From Toxonevra muliebris (Eukaryota; Arthropoda; Insecta; Diptera; Pallopteridae), in NCBI GenBank assembly GCA_963691655.1, contig OY829326.1:94667235-94731234 (forward strand): a DNA stretch of 64,000 nucleotides. The letters run 5' to 3'. How positions within the stretch are numbered: the stretch's first letter is position 1; every line of letters starts with the position of its first letter. Shown here in pieces: positions 27,280 to 39,112 of this stretch. Made by a program: the position numbers and the translations under genes. The notes below the pieces were generated by a model. That model saw only the letters and a list, made by a program, of their open reading frames with translations. It was not told the DNA's origin and did not search any database.

Positions 27280-29025
27280 CTGGAGATAATAGGTAAAGCA
27301 AAAAAAAAAAAAATTAATCTAATGAAATTCGAATAAATAAAAAAGAAAGTTAAATGTATATACATGCGTAATTGAAATTTCACATTTCAAAAGCAATGCT
27401 TCAAAAAAAGTAAATTGTCCTCTTTAATTTGAATTTTAATATAACATTCGGAGGGCAAAATTTATAAGCGACATTGTCAAAAGTTGACATTGATCTTGAA
27501 TTGTCAACTATAAGAGCGTGATGAGCATGATTTTGTTTAAAAAATGTTGTTTTTTGATCACTTTGTATTATATGGCATTGTATTTCTTAATTTAAGAGTA
27601 TGTGAAAAACTATTCTCTTTCTCTTTTTTCTAAAAGTATTTGTTTATTTAAGAGCGTAAAATTAATTACACAGTCAAACTTCACAAATTTGAACTTCGAT
27701 AATTCATTTTAAATACAGTGACAAAATGCTTATCAAATGAATCTATACAAAGAATAATTAATAAATTTTGTGTTTCCACAACTATATTGTAACTTTTAAC
27801 ATATCATCAATGATTGAGGCCTCTGCTAGCGATAAAAGATATTTTTCGATCGAACTGAAATTTTATACACGTTTACTGGTCAATGAATCAACTTTTCCAT
27901 ACTATTAGAATCCGATCCTCGGAAAAAAATCGGTACAGTCTTATGCATATATTGATCAGAAATAGCGTTGAGAAGGGGGTATGTAAACTTTTCTGTGCTA
28001 CTGTATTTGTACACACATGGTGAACGCACCTTAAAGAGATTTATTTTTTCAATCGAATTTTTTTTCTTGTACTGGAATATTTTTGAAAGTTTTTTTCTCT
28101 AATTTTTTTATATTGCTATCTATTTACAAAAACTAGATTAACTAAAACCAAAATTTAGAAATGTACACACAGACTTTCTACATTAGATAATTAGAATTAA
28201 GCTAAGTTCTAAGCATTCAACACTAGAATGCCCAATGGAGTCATTTTAACTCCTCGAATGCCTTTATTCATGATTTATTTTTTTAATTCTTTTTTTAAGT
28301 CCTTTTTAAAAAAATTGCTTTCATTAATTTTTAAAGGTGAATAGAACAAAAGTATAGAAGAAACTCGATTCTTGCACGTAATGAAAGCCAGGCACGGTGC
28401 AAGTTTACAGTTTTTGTTTTCTATACAAATTAAAAGAAGCTTACATACGTCTGTTTAGAATCTGAAGTTTATTATGTTTAATATTTTTATTCAATACACT
28501 CGCATAATAAGTTTCAAGTGAGTACTTCATGTCTAATTAAAGAAATTTTTTATTTGGATTTGTTTTGTGCAGACTCGTTTGTTCAGTACTACACTGCTTC
28601 TAAGCCTCTGGAGCATCATAAAATCGTCTACGGAAGCATTGCTTTGCTCCGCCCATTCCAAGCAAATATCGAATGCTGATATAGCCTTCCCCGGTGTAAT
28701 TTTTTTCATATTGAGCACCACGTCGTTTCTTCAAACTGCAAAACAGCAAAACTAAAGTTCTCAAATTTTGATGGGCAAAAAATCATAAAACGGGTGAAAA
28801 CATGCGCTGTTTTTTCTTCTAGTTTATAGTATGCATTTTCTTTTATCAGGATGTATTGAAATATCCTCCACATTTTTCCTACTTCTTAGAATAAATCACT
28901 TTGAAAACTTATATACAAAAATATTTTCGGACTTTTTGGATGAAAATTATTTTATTTGATTCTGAAAGTTTGCACACCATTCGGAAATGTAAAAAATTTA
29001 AAAAAATGAAATATTAACACTTTAA

Positions 29026-29132
29026 GGACCGTTTTCTCAATGTCCGGTTAAGCACCAATCCGAACTTTAACCAACGGTTAGCAGTAGTAGCTAGTTCTGA
29101 TTAGTGCTTAACCGTACATTGAGAAAACCGCC
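29026..29132. mobile_element. Hairpin MITE (107 bases)
   Basis: TTAA at 29022-29025 and 29133-29136 flank a near-perfect hairpin. The left arm TTTTCTCAATGTCCGGTTAA pairs with the right arm TTAACCGTACATTGAGAAAA with one mismatch. Each arm is about 37 bases with a loop of about 35. Confidence 0.8.
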
Positions 29133-29432
29133 TTAAGACAACATTTTCTGCGAAACTATTTAAATTGTAAACTTAAAAAAAGTAATGTCCATTAAACAAA
29201 CTAAATTTATTTAAAAGCGGCTATAGCCGGTCAGAAATGTTGAAAAAAGCGATTTCCAGAGCCTTATTTTCTGCGAAACCACAAGAGTTGAAATAAAATT
29301 ATATTATATTTAAGATCATCAGTAAATTTATTTGTTTGTCAAATTTTATAATGATCTGAGAATTTCTTCGACTTTTCTCCAGCCGTTGTATGGGATTGAA
29401 TCACTGTGCGAATCACAATATTCTTCATTTAA

Positions 29433-29555
29433 CCCTCTAGTTCCTAAATTTTTGATTGATTTAAAAAAAAATTTGGATTGATAAATTTTGATGTAAAAGG
29501 CATAAATCTGATCTCAAACCTCTAAAAATTTAAAGCCGGAAAGGTGTGCAAGAAC
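29433..29555. mobile_element. Truncated copy of the 19301 MITE family
   Basis: After TTAA at 29429-29432 the sequence starts CCCTCTAGTTCC. It then tracks the inverse of the right end of the 19301 element for about 120 bases (shared GATTGATTTA, AATTTTGATGTAAAA and GCCGGAAAGGT). The far end is missing. Confidence 0.65.
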
Positions 29556-30244
29556 CGAGTTTCTACTGTATTTCGAAAAACTTTTATTAACTGTTGAACC
29601 TTATTATTTCAATTTTACCTTAGATGACTAAAGGCATTTTGACTCCTCACTATATTTTAACTTGTCATTTTTCCCATTTTTTATTTTAAATATATATTTA
29701 CACTGTACGGCAGTCGCCTGGGGAATTGATGAAACCAAGTTTTTCTGAAAGTTTCGGTTGCATAGAGAAAGCTTATTTCTCAGTTTTCGCTGGTTGGTGA
29801 TTTTAAGCGTTTTTTTTTTTCATTCTGAATTTTCTGATTTAGTCTATGGTAAGCGAGTGAAAATGTGAAACTAACTGAATTTATGTTATTACTAAATGAA
29901 TTTTTAATTTGTTTATCTTTCGAAAATTATCTATAAACCCGTTCTTTTGTAACTTTTGAACGAATGATAAAAAATAAATGTTTTATTGTCGTATTAATAT
30001 TCATAATATCATATCATTTTATGTTTTAGTGGTATAAGATTTGAAATGACTCCTTCTGGGCATCTAAGGGTGTAACAAAGGCCGGGCATCCTAGTGTTAA
30101 AGTTTAAAGTCTTTATACTTGGCAAGGCAAACTCAATACCCCAGTAAATACCTGACGACTGGTGCAGCAGCTTTATTTAATTATAGTTATTATAATTTAT
30201 TATGTGATAGACGTTTGCAGATAGACGCATAAATAAGTACAAAA

Positions 30245-30420
30245 TTTTAATGCGTTTTGGTCAGTTTTTAAGCCCGACTTTATGGTCTGGTTTTTAGTCT
30301 TATTTCAGTTGTGGTTTCAGGCTGAATTTTGGCTTGGATGTTGGCCTGAGTTTTGGATTGAATTTTTGTTTTGATCTGATTTTTGGTGTGGATATTGGTC
30401 GATAGCTCTGTAAAATTTGG
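30245..30420. repeat. T/G-rich degenerate 12-base repeat, third tract
   Basis: Same unit type (TTTTGGTCTGATTT, GAATTTTGGCTTGG), about 175 bases, in the giant Flo-2 intron. Confidence 0.55.
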
Positions 30421-33060
30421 CTTAATGAAAAATAGTACACGAACAAAAATTATAAGGGGTATTTATTTTTATTTTAGAGTCTATTTTAATTTTTAAATTT
30501 GTGGTATAAATTCATTATGAAATATGAAAATATATTGTGAAAAAACAGCTCAAACAATTTTCAAAAGCCACTTTAGATTTTATTTATTATGAGAAGACGG
30601 ATCTGTAATTAAATTATTTATTTTTCAACTTGTTTTAAATTAAAGTTCAATTTTAAACTTTTGAGATTTTGAAAAAAATAGTAAAATATTCGCGCGAAAT
30701 TTTTACTATTATTCTTTCATATTTTCAAAAATTTAAGTTTTATTTGAATAGGACTGGAATTATTTAACAATAAGGTAATAAGTCTAAGTAATTATAGGTA
30801 CTTCAAGCATGAATGCCCTTTCATTCCAACTACATATATTTTATCTAAGCTTGAACTTTTTGAGAATTTGAAAGAATGATTTTAAAAGTTTCGCGCGAAT
30901 TTTTTTTTTAGAAAGTTTGCTGTTTTTAGAAATAACCAATTTTGTTTGTGCTGCTCAACAAGAAATCAAAACAATGTTATTATTACCTATTGAAGTATAC
31001 ACTAGCGTATCCTAGGGCGGGGTTGATAAACCTCTCCTCCTCTTATCGCAGAATGAAAACCTCATACTTTTGGCCATGAATAAAAAAAAATTGTGGAGGG
31101 GAGAAAAAAATATTATTGTTAATTTAACAGCTTTTGTTCTTTTATTTCGATTTTATTTTTTGTTTCTCGAAGCCATGAAAGTGTTGATTCAGGATTTTAG
31201 ATTTTATTCTCATTTTTTATAAATAAGAATTCTGAGTAATTTGGGCCATTTTTCATTTATTTTTGGGGTATATTTTCATCATCGTTGGTATTTTCTTTCA
31301 TATTAAAAATTGATGAATGAAATAGAATGAAAAGCATTATGAAAATACATACACCCCACTGTTGAGGCCATTTTTCACTTTCAGTTTGGGGCCATTTATC
31401 ATTGAGGACAAATTTTATAAAGTTGCTACACACTACTCCAACGACAAATTATTTCAATTTGGGCGACAGAAAGAGAGAGAGAGAAATAGCCCAAATGATA
31501 GAGAAAGCATAATATATTAAAAACAAAAAGGCAATAAGTTATTACATACGTGATTATAAACACGTTATTGTGATGTGATTGATAAACTATGAAATAAAAT
31601 TGTTGACACTTCATATGAGGCATGAGAAAAAGTCCAATAGAAACACTTATTCTAATGATTTATAATAATTTTAATTTACATAGAAATTTTTCATGATCAT
31701 AATTAGCAACTTTTTAAGAGATAAACAGAAGAGAAAAGGTATCAAAAAAGAGAAATTCTTCAGCTCATCATTCTTCATTCACTTCTTTTACCTTTATTCA
31801 TGCACATTTACAAATGGCCAAAAGACAAGGCCAGAAATTACAACACAAAAGGAGAAGAAGCAAACAGAGAAAAAAGTTAACAACTCTGAAGATCAATGCG
31901 AGCGGCAAACAGTCGGTAAATGTACGTCAAATGGTCAAGAAAGACTTAGAGGAGGAATTACAACGAAAAAAATAAAAATTTATCAGTGTGAAAAAAAGAA
32001 AGTCTGAGACAAATTTAAAATTAAAATATTTACAGAAATTGTTAAGAAATATACGCAGAAATAAAAGAAGAAAAAGTTGTGAAATATTTTAATAATTTTA
32101 TACCAACCTAAAATAATTTTAAATAAAAAGCTGCATTAAAGCTGATTCTAGAGGAATACATTAATTTAAAGGAGCTTAAACTCAGCAGACGCTGAAGAGA
32201 AAAATGAAGTGAGTTCAATTTCTAGCAATTCACTTGTAATTTTCAAAATGTTATTCCGATATTTTTGTTTTACTTGAAGAAGATATAAAAAATAAAAAGA
32301 ACTTATTTCGTGAATATCATAACAACATGTGTCCTAAAAAATATACCTATTTTTATTTGTCGGTTTGTGTGTTTTTCTTCAAAAGAATATAAGCCAAAAA
32401 GAGAAATTGTATGGAAAAAAAATTCGATTTTGTTTTGTTTGTGGTAACAATTTTGGCTTTATTTTTGTTGTTGTTCTCTTTTGTTAATGCACGAGTACCT
32501 ACATTTTTATCGTTTTGGAAAAGTAAACTGTGACAGTTAACGGTTATTCAAGCAAAAAAAAAAAAAAAATGTGATATTTATTTTACAAAAACAGGCGTGA
32601 AGTTGAATGATGACTAAATCTGTAAATGAGAATGTTTGTAATTCAACAAGAAATTGATAGCAAACTTTTTTTTCTACTTACAATTACCTTTATGCCACAT
32701 GCCACAAATTTTTGCATGTCTTATCAACTTGAACTTCACTGAAATAGAAATAACTACAACAAAAACAAATGCAATTGAACTGCAACAAAACTGGTTTTGT
32801 TGGTAATTGTAATTTGCAACAAGCTAAGAAGCAAATGCACAAAAACAAAACATCAAATAGTGCAACTTATCACACTCTTTTAAGGTATAGGTTTACAGTT
32901 TACGGTTTGTTTATTGCTGTTGAAGTTATAAAATTTTTTACAACAAAAGAAAAGATTTCACTTTTAAACGCTCATGTTTAAGCTTAAACACACAGATACA
33001 CAAACAATGTTTTGAATCTTTTTTATGCAATACTGGTACATTTAGATAACTACATCGGTA
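30421..33060. other. Intronic DNA, mostly unassigned
   Basis: Contains a CACTAGCGTATCCTA terminus-like motif at 31000 and a lysine-rich 104-codon open frame at 31693 judged spurious. Several A/T runs. No supported gene. Confidence 0.5.
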
Positions 33061-35194
33061 CAGTATATCCAAAAATTATTCACACCCCAACGAATTTTTA
33101 AAACAAATCGTAAAAGCAAGCCATGAATGATTTTCTAAAAATCTGAAGAAATGGTAAATAATTCTACACTATATTATAAATTAAACACAAAACTTTTTTA
33201 ATTTTTTAAAAATCTAATGCATATATATTCATTTCTTAAATTATCCAAATATCAGGGCACAAAAATTGTTCACAACTTTCTTATTTAAAAACGGTAAACT
33301 TCCTGATATTTTCATGAAATAGAAGAAAGATCAAGGTTAGGTTAGGTAGGGGTGGCTGTCGAGAGACAAATTTAGGCCGGAACGGCCCATTGTGATGCCA
33401 CATAGTTGGACCTACGCCGATTTAACGCCGATTCCGAATGGCGGTGTAACAATGTTTTATCGGCTTGATGGTTTTGCCATTACCAACCAAAGTGTTCACT
33501 TGTATACTTTCTTATAATTCTCATACACTTTATATTGATAGTGACTATAAGAAAGTTATAAAAATTAACCACCAGACGAAGCCGGGAATCAAACCCGAAC
33601 CTCCCGGATGAAAGTCTAGTACACTACCCACTAGATTATCGAGGTCGTTAAAAAAAAAAAGATCAAAGAAGAATTATATATAAATGTAAAGTATATGTTT
33701 GGATTTACTTTTGCCATTTTTGCTGTATCTAATACCGGGACAAATTGCCATAATTAAAAAAATAAGCAGGAAATTTTCTCCCGGGACACAGAATAGACAC
33801 AATTTTTTGTGTATAGTTTATAAATTAAATTTTAAAAGTATCTACTTTACACAAAACAAAACAACAAACGTTGTATTTTTTTGTTTATTTTATTTTGTTT
33901 CCTCTTCCTGTTTTAGATTTTTCATTCTATTATAATATTTAATTAGGGCTGCTTTTTAAAACTAATTAATAAGTTGGAAAATATATGCGTATATATACTC
34001 CATTATGAGTGGATATTAACACATTTTTAAGCGTGAAAGCAAAAACTAAAATTCCATTAGATCCAGGAAAAATGTTGTCCCGACGGGACAATTATAAACA
34101 GGACACATCCTTGGCCATTTACAATGATATTCAGGAAATCGGTAAAATATCTCAAAAAATTAAACTCAGAAATTAAAAAAAAATCAAAACTTAAAAATTC
34201 AAAGCTATAAATAATTCGTAGTGATTGTTAAATGAAGTGGTAGAGGGCATAAAATATAAATTTGCTATGGGTTTGATGGCTAGATTTTAAGAGAAGTAAA
34301 GAATAACGTTTCAATTTCGGGACTAAAATTATCTGCAGATAATGAAAATCAGATAAATTTGTAAATTAAGCGCAGGATATTTCGAAAAACTTTCAAAGAT
34401 ATATCCATTAAACAAATTGAAGATGACGATCAATTTAATTATTGGTATTCAATACCAAATTATTTTCCTATACCATGTTTGATAGTAAGAAGCAAACATT
34501 AATTTCGCCACTCTCTTGTCTACTTTCTAACATTAATAAATTAATCAAATTTAAAAAAAGTATTTTTTTTAGATAAAACCAACAACTCGTTCACAGTCAT
34601 TCTTTTAGTTATTACTGCCAATAGTATGAAATATTATTGCAATATTGTCGGAAATCTTCACCTTTTTTATTGTTAGACATAAAACATTTATACGGAGCTA
34701 AATTTAAATACCTGCAGATAGTTTTGGTCCCAAAATCGAACCATTTTCCTTTTAAAATATACCCATGAATTTTGTCGCTAAATTTTCATACCCTCAATCA
34801 TTAAAATTTTTTTTAAGTTTTTGACCATAACAAAATTTGGCTTATTTTTTAGTATTCCAGACATATTTATATTATGTTTTTACTGATTTCTCAAATATGA
34901 TATAATAGGACTGTTTTTTTACGCTAGAGTAAGTCATAAAGTAGATCAAAACTTATACACATATTTACTTTATTTTTAAATTTTTTTTTTGCTTCATAAC
35001 AGTATCTACAAATATCTTTAAATATTAAAAAAAAAAATATTTAAATTTTTGTTAATTTTAAAAAATAAATATATGCATATAAGTATAATTATATATATAT
35101 ATCACTTTTTTAAATTTTTAGAAAATCATTCACTGCTCTTTTTACGCTTTGTTTTCGAAATTCATTAGGGTGCGAACAATTTTTGGACATGCTG
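33061..35194. mobile_element. Tc1-like element with long inverted ends (2.1 kb)
   Basis: TA flanks (33059-33060 and 35195-35196) bound ends that match, inverted, over about 80-90 bases: CAGTATATCCAAAAATTATT at left against CAGCATGTCCAAAAATTGTT at right. The match continues to ATGAATGATTTTCTAAAAAT near 33123-33142. Less the nested SINE, the length is about 1.8 kb, like long-TIR Tc1 elements. No transposase reading frame is recognisable, so the copy is degenerate or non-autonomous. Confidence 0.8.
33335..33657 (-). mobile_element. tRNA-derived SINE nested in a Tc1-like element
   Basis: Direct repeats AAAGATCAA (33326-33334 and 33658-33666) flank it. On the minus strand the head reads CTAGTGGGTAGTGTACTAGA, followed by a T-arm-like CGGGTTTGATTCCCG; the tail ends CCTAACCTAACC. 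It is a different family from the SINE at 13739 and lies within the 33061-35194 element. Confidence 0.85.
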
Positions 35195-35196
35195 TA

Positions 35197-36534
35197 GGTA
35201 TGTTTGTATGTATGCGTGTGTGTATGTGTATAAAGTACATTGCACCACAGAAAAATGTCGGAAGAAGTTATCTACAAGTTTTACAATTGCTGTTAATATA
35301 AAAACATTTAAAAAAATTTTCATTTTATTTTTGTTTTATTTGCCGGCACATTTTAGGTGTACGTAGTAAAGTATAAAATTCATCCATATTTCATTTAGTC
35401 TTAGTTTGCTTATGCAATAGGGATGAAACGAATATTTATTTTCGAGTTGCAAAGTTTTTTTAGAACTTAGTTCGCCTCTTTTGTATTCCCTGATCGGAAC
35501 TTTATTTAATTTAAATGGTTAGTTCTTGCTACTGACAGTTAACTTTTTATATTATGCAAAGGATACTACTATCAGAGCTTAGATATGCCAGTATACTGTT
35601 ACAGCCATGATTACAGAAAGTAGACAGTGTAAAAAAATACTTTTAAAATAGGGAAAGAAACTGCAATCTTTTTAACCCAGTTTTCTTTTAACGTAGAAGC
35701 TTTTCAAATTTTTGAAAAGAATAGGCTTTGAATTAATAAAATAGCAAATAATTTCATTTCTAAAAAGTTTAGTTGAAAAAATGCAGCGTATAGAACAGAT
35801 CGTCTGAAAAAAATGATACACCGAAAAGGGCATATCATATAGAAAATTAGTTAAGCAATACGATGTTTGTGTAGATTCAGTGAAAAAAAAATTATTTTTA
35901 AAATATGGGGAACACTGTACCATTTCAAGTTTAAAAGTTCACAAACACAAAATTAACGATTCAAGCGTTTGAACTAATATTTTCAGTGCCAAAAAATAAT
36001 CACGCCAATTATAGAATTTTGAACAATTCAATTGGATTTGTTTTTTGTTCAACTATATTAATAATTGTAATTAAAATACTTACAATTAAATATTGTTATC
36101 AGTTGAAAACTTATTCATAACACCTTAGAAAGAAATTTGTATTCAGCTTGAAGAAGCTTAAGAGGGCTAAGTATTTAGAAGACGAAAAAGTGAAATGGAA
36201 CAGTCCATATATAAAGTTTAAGAAGCAGTCTATGATCAGTATTGCGATTAACAAATTTGTAAAAGTGCCAAAATTTGGGATAAAACTTACTTTTTAATAC
36301 CAAAATGTACCTCACAAAAATTGTGTTGTATGTATCAGAATATATTACCTTATAAAGACCTAAAAGCACTTTTCCAAAATCGAATTTATGATGCATTAGA
36401 ATTATATGCTTCCACCTGCATCTCGACCAAACATTTTTTATGGTGTTCAACCCACACTTACGTCTCTGTTCTTTTAGTTAATATGACAAATTTTGAAAAA
36501 AAAAAATACTCAAAAGGTTCCATCTGATGTAGCC
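35197..36534. other. Intronic DNA with no recognised feature
   Basis: AT-rich. Short open frames only, with no family resemblance and no clear terminal repeats. Confidence 0.5.
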
Positions 36535-36860
36535 AGACTGACTGCAGTACTGACGGGGGATCAGCAATAGGGAACCATGCGGTCAGACTCCGCATCCTAC
36601 ACAATACACATTGCAGAAGCTGCAACAACCTTGAACCTTGAAGAAAGAGAGACTCTAACCCACCTTCTCTGTCATTGCCCTGCTCTTGCTAGAACCAGAC
36701 AAAAATTATTCCACGAACCTTTTCTAGACGACATAACCAAGATCTCCAAACTCTAAATTGGAAAACTCCTCCAAGTTCTCAGTCTCACAAACTGGCTCTA
36801 GACAACAAAGGAGTAGCCACTCTACCTACCTACCCACACCAGAAGGTACAATTGTACCCT
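36535..36860 (+). mobile_element. LINE remnant, RNase-H-type tail
   Basis: Frames read ERETLTHLLCHCPALARTRQ and FHEPFLDDITKISKL, the Cys-His block and tail seen in I/LOA/R1-like fly LINEs. Broken by stops. It ends in a CTACCTACCTACC stretch, then abuts the mariner copy at 36879. Confidence 0.7.
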
Positions 36861-36878
36861 CAATCGCAACACTGTCTA

Positions 36879-37731
36879 TGATCAAAAAGTAAAGGGAATT
36901 TTAAATTCAAAAATCGCTTCTTAATCGTATCGCGTTGGATTGGCGCAACTGTCCCTGACATCTGTACAAAATTATAAGCCATTTGTAGCGTTGGTTTACG
37001 ATTTATTATATTTTTTCTAAGTCAATAAAAGTGCTTTCGGCGATTTTCCATATGGAACAATTTTGTTGAGCAAAGAATTTGGTGATAATCACAGGAAATG
37101 AAACATTGATCTACGCCTACGATCCAACTCAGTAATCAAGCGAATATCGTGCTAAAGATGAACCGAAACCCAAAATTCCACGCTAAACCAGTTCCAAAAT
37201 CAAAGTCATGCTGACCGTTTTCATCGATTACCGTAGTGTTGTCAACAAAGGGTTTTTTCCAACTGGTCCAACGGTCAATAATGAGTACTACCTTGGTGTT
37301 ATGAGGCATTTGAGAGAGTCTATTCGTAAAAAAGACCAGAATTCTGGCAAAATAATTTATGGTTTTTAAATCATGATAATGTTCCATTGCATAAGGCAGT
37401 CGTTATTCGTCAAATAAAAAAAAAAAGTCAGACAAATACCGTTCCGCAAACCCCATATTCGCCTAATCTGGCACCATGTGACTTTGTTCTTTTCTCTCGA
37501 CTCAAAAAACCACTTCGTGGACACCGCTTTGATACCATAGATGAGATAAAAGAGAAATCGCTGGCTGCTCTAAAGAACATACCAGAAATTGTATATAATC
37601 GATGCTTCAAAGACTGGAAAAATCGTTGGAATAAGTGTATTGTATAGGGAGGGGATTACTTTGAAGGCGAATGTGGATGAATAAATGAAAAATGTGCGTT
37701 TTATTCAAAAATTCCACTTTCTTTTCGATCA
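36879..37731 (+). mobile_element. mariner element, deleted copy
   Basis: TA flanks (36877-36878 and 37732-37733) and inverted ends TGATCAAAAAGTAAAGGGAA and TGATCGAAAAGAAAGTGGAA (16 of 20 match) delimit 853 bases, against about 1.3 kb for a full mariner. The transposase is readable in pieces: VTGNET (first catalytic Asp changed to Asn), YLGVMRHLRESIRKK, then HDNVPLHKAV, and YSPNLAPCDF with the third Asp, ending in NRWNKCIV. Frameshifts and stops make it dead. Confidence 0.85.
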
Positions 37732-37733
37732 TA

Positions 37734-39112
37734 GCAGTAGAAAATTTATTAAAACTTCAAAATCCATAGTCTTATTTTGGAACATCCCTAGTTTATATGT
37801 GTGTAGACTGTAAATGTTTTTTCATTTGCCATTAAATTGTTAAATATCGCACTAATTTGAATTTAATTATCATCACGTCATTTTAATCTCTCAAGTGTTA
37901 AGCGCTGGAAAGTGAAATTTTTGCTTTGAATAAATATTATGACAATTTTGTGTAATCGTTTTATCACCAATTAGTTGACAATCATTACAATTATGGTGTG
38001 AGAAATATACAAATAAATATGTACCTACATATAATTCAAGCAGCGATCAGCAGCATACAGTAATCACTGGCTAATTGCGTTCACGAATATGCACAATTTC
38101 CTGTTCATTTAACCGGTGAAGTTTGCCGGATTTTTTGTTGAATTATTTATATAAAATTTGTAATATTCTTTTATTACACAGAGCTAAATTTTTGTTAATT
38201 GCCATTTTTCCCCATAGTTTATAACAGTCTTTGAGAAAACTTTCCCGACTTCTTTTATTTTTTATTTCTCTATCTTTTATTTCTCTATTACAAAAGAAAT
38301 CTAGTTTTAGCTAGTAGCTAGTATCTATGCACATTTTTAAGCTGTAGTTACCCGAAGCTTAACAAAAACATTTTTCTCAATTCAATTTAAGTTCGCCATC
38401 TTTCTATTCACTTTTCAATTAGAATTAATTGGCCTACATGAACATAATTCATAGAACTCTTTACACATTAAACCGTCAACAGTTCATAACCATGTACATT
38501 GTATGTATGTATGTTTATATGCCAGCTATAAGTTTTTGTAAAATAGGTTGAAGTCAAAACTTTACATTACAACTGACAAATGTTGAATGACAATTAAACT
38601 CTTGAACACTTGGCGATGGTTGGTCGGCTTCAGATGCACGTAGTACTCAAACATAAAAAAAGGCAAAAGAAATTTTTAATTTCGCTTTTTTCATGAAATT
38701 GTCATTGTTGAAATTGGCGCAAAAGTAGGTAAATGTAATAAATTTAAAATCTACAAAAGTTTTGATGACGACGGAAGTCAAATAAACGCTCGCACCAACT
38801 GACATCTGACACTGCACAGCGAATATGCGTTGAGCATTGGAAATGGAAACGTATTTTGGTATTTTTAAAACGAAATTAAGTGTTACGAAACATCACACGA
38901 AAAACATCGTGATGCATAGCCAGCTGATTCAAGATCGAGATATGTATAAATATTGGTTTAAGTATTCGTAACAGAGAAGGAGTTAATATAAAATTGAATT
39001 ACATCACCGGATTCACACAATTTTCTTTCGTTTATTTGCAGGTAAACAGTGACACCGAAATAAACTTAAAACTAACAGTTAATGTTTCTGAAAGTCTAAA
39101 ACTAACAACATC
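37734..39112 (+). other. Upstream region of GMC gene A
   Basis: No coding sequence. It holds the TATA-like site at 38945 and an acceptor-like AG at 39040-39041 that may end a leader intron. Regulatory content cannot be read further. Confidence 0.5.
38945..38952 (+). promoter_or_regulatory. Candidate TATA box of GMC gene A
   Basis: TATAAATA lies 168 bases before the ATG of gene A. A start about 30 bases on would leave a leader of about 140 bases, or a spliced one using the acceptor-like AG at 39040-39041. This is sequence match only. Confidence 0.35.

Larger units (their letters stand above)
28221..30096. mobile_element. TTAA-flanked element with a transposase scrap (1.9 kb)
   Basis: Ends are CACTAGAATGCCC (after TCAA) and the inverse of CACTAGGATGCCC (before TTAA): 12 of 13 match, with one flank mutated. 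Minus strand 28721-28536 reads ITPGKAISAFDICLEWAEQS and ends KQIQIKNFF, closely like the C-terminal tail of pogo/Tigger or jerky transposases (W-A-E block, then KQxxIxxFF). That family normally duplicates TA, so this is either a nested scrap or a misread boundary. Two MITEs (29026, 29433) lie inside. Confidence 0.5.

Noticed and set aside
31693..32007. 104-codon plus-strand open frame rich in Lys
   Set aside because: Composition follows the A-rich DNA; no promoter, splice or domain support.
33570..33650. Possible tRNA gene on the minus strand
   Set aside because: The tRNA-like head continues into a SINE body flanked by a 9-base target duplication.
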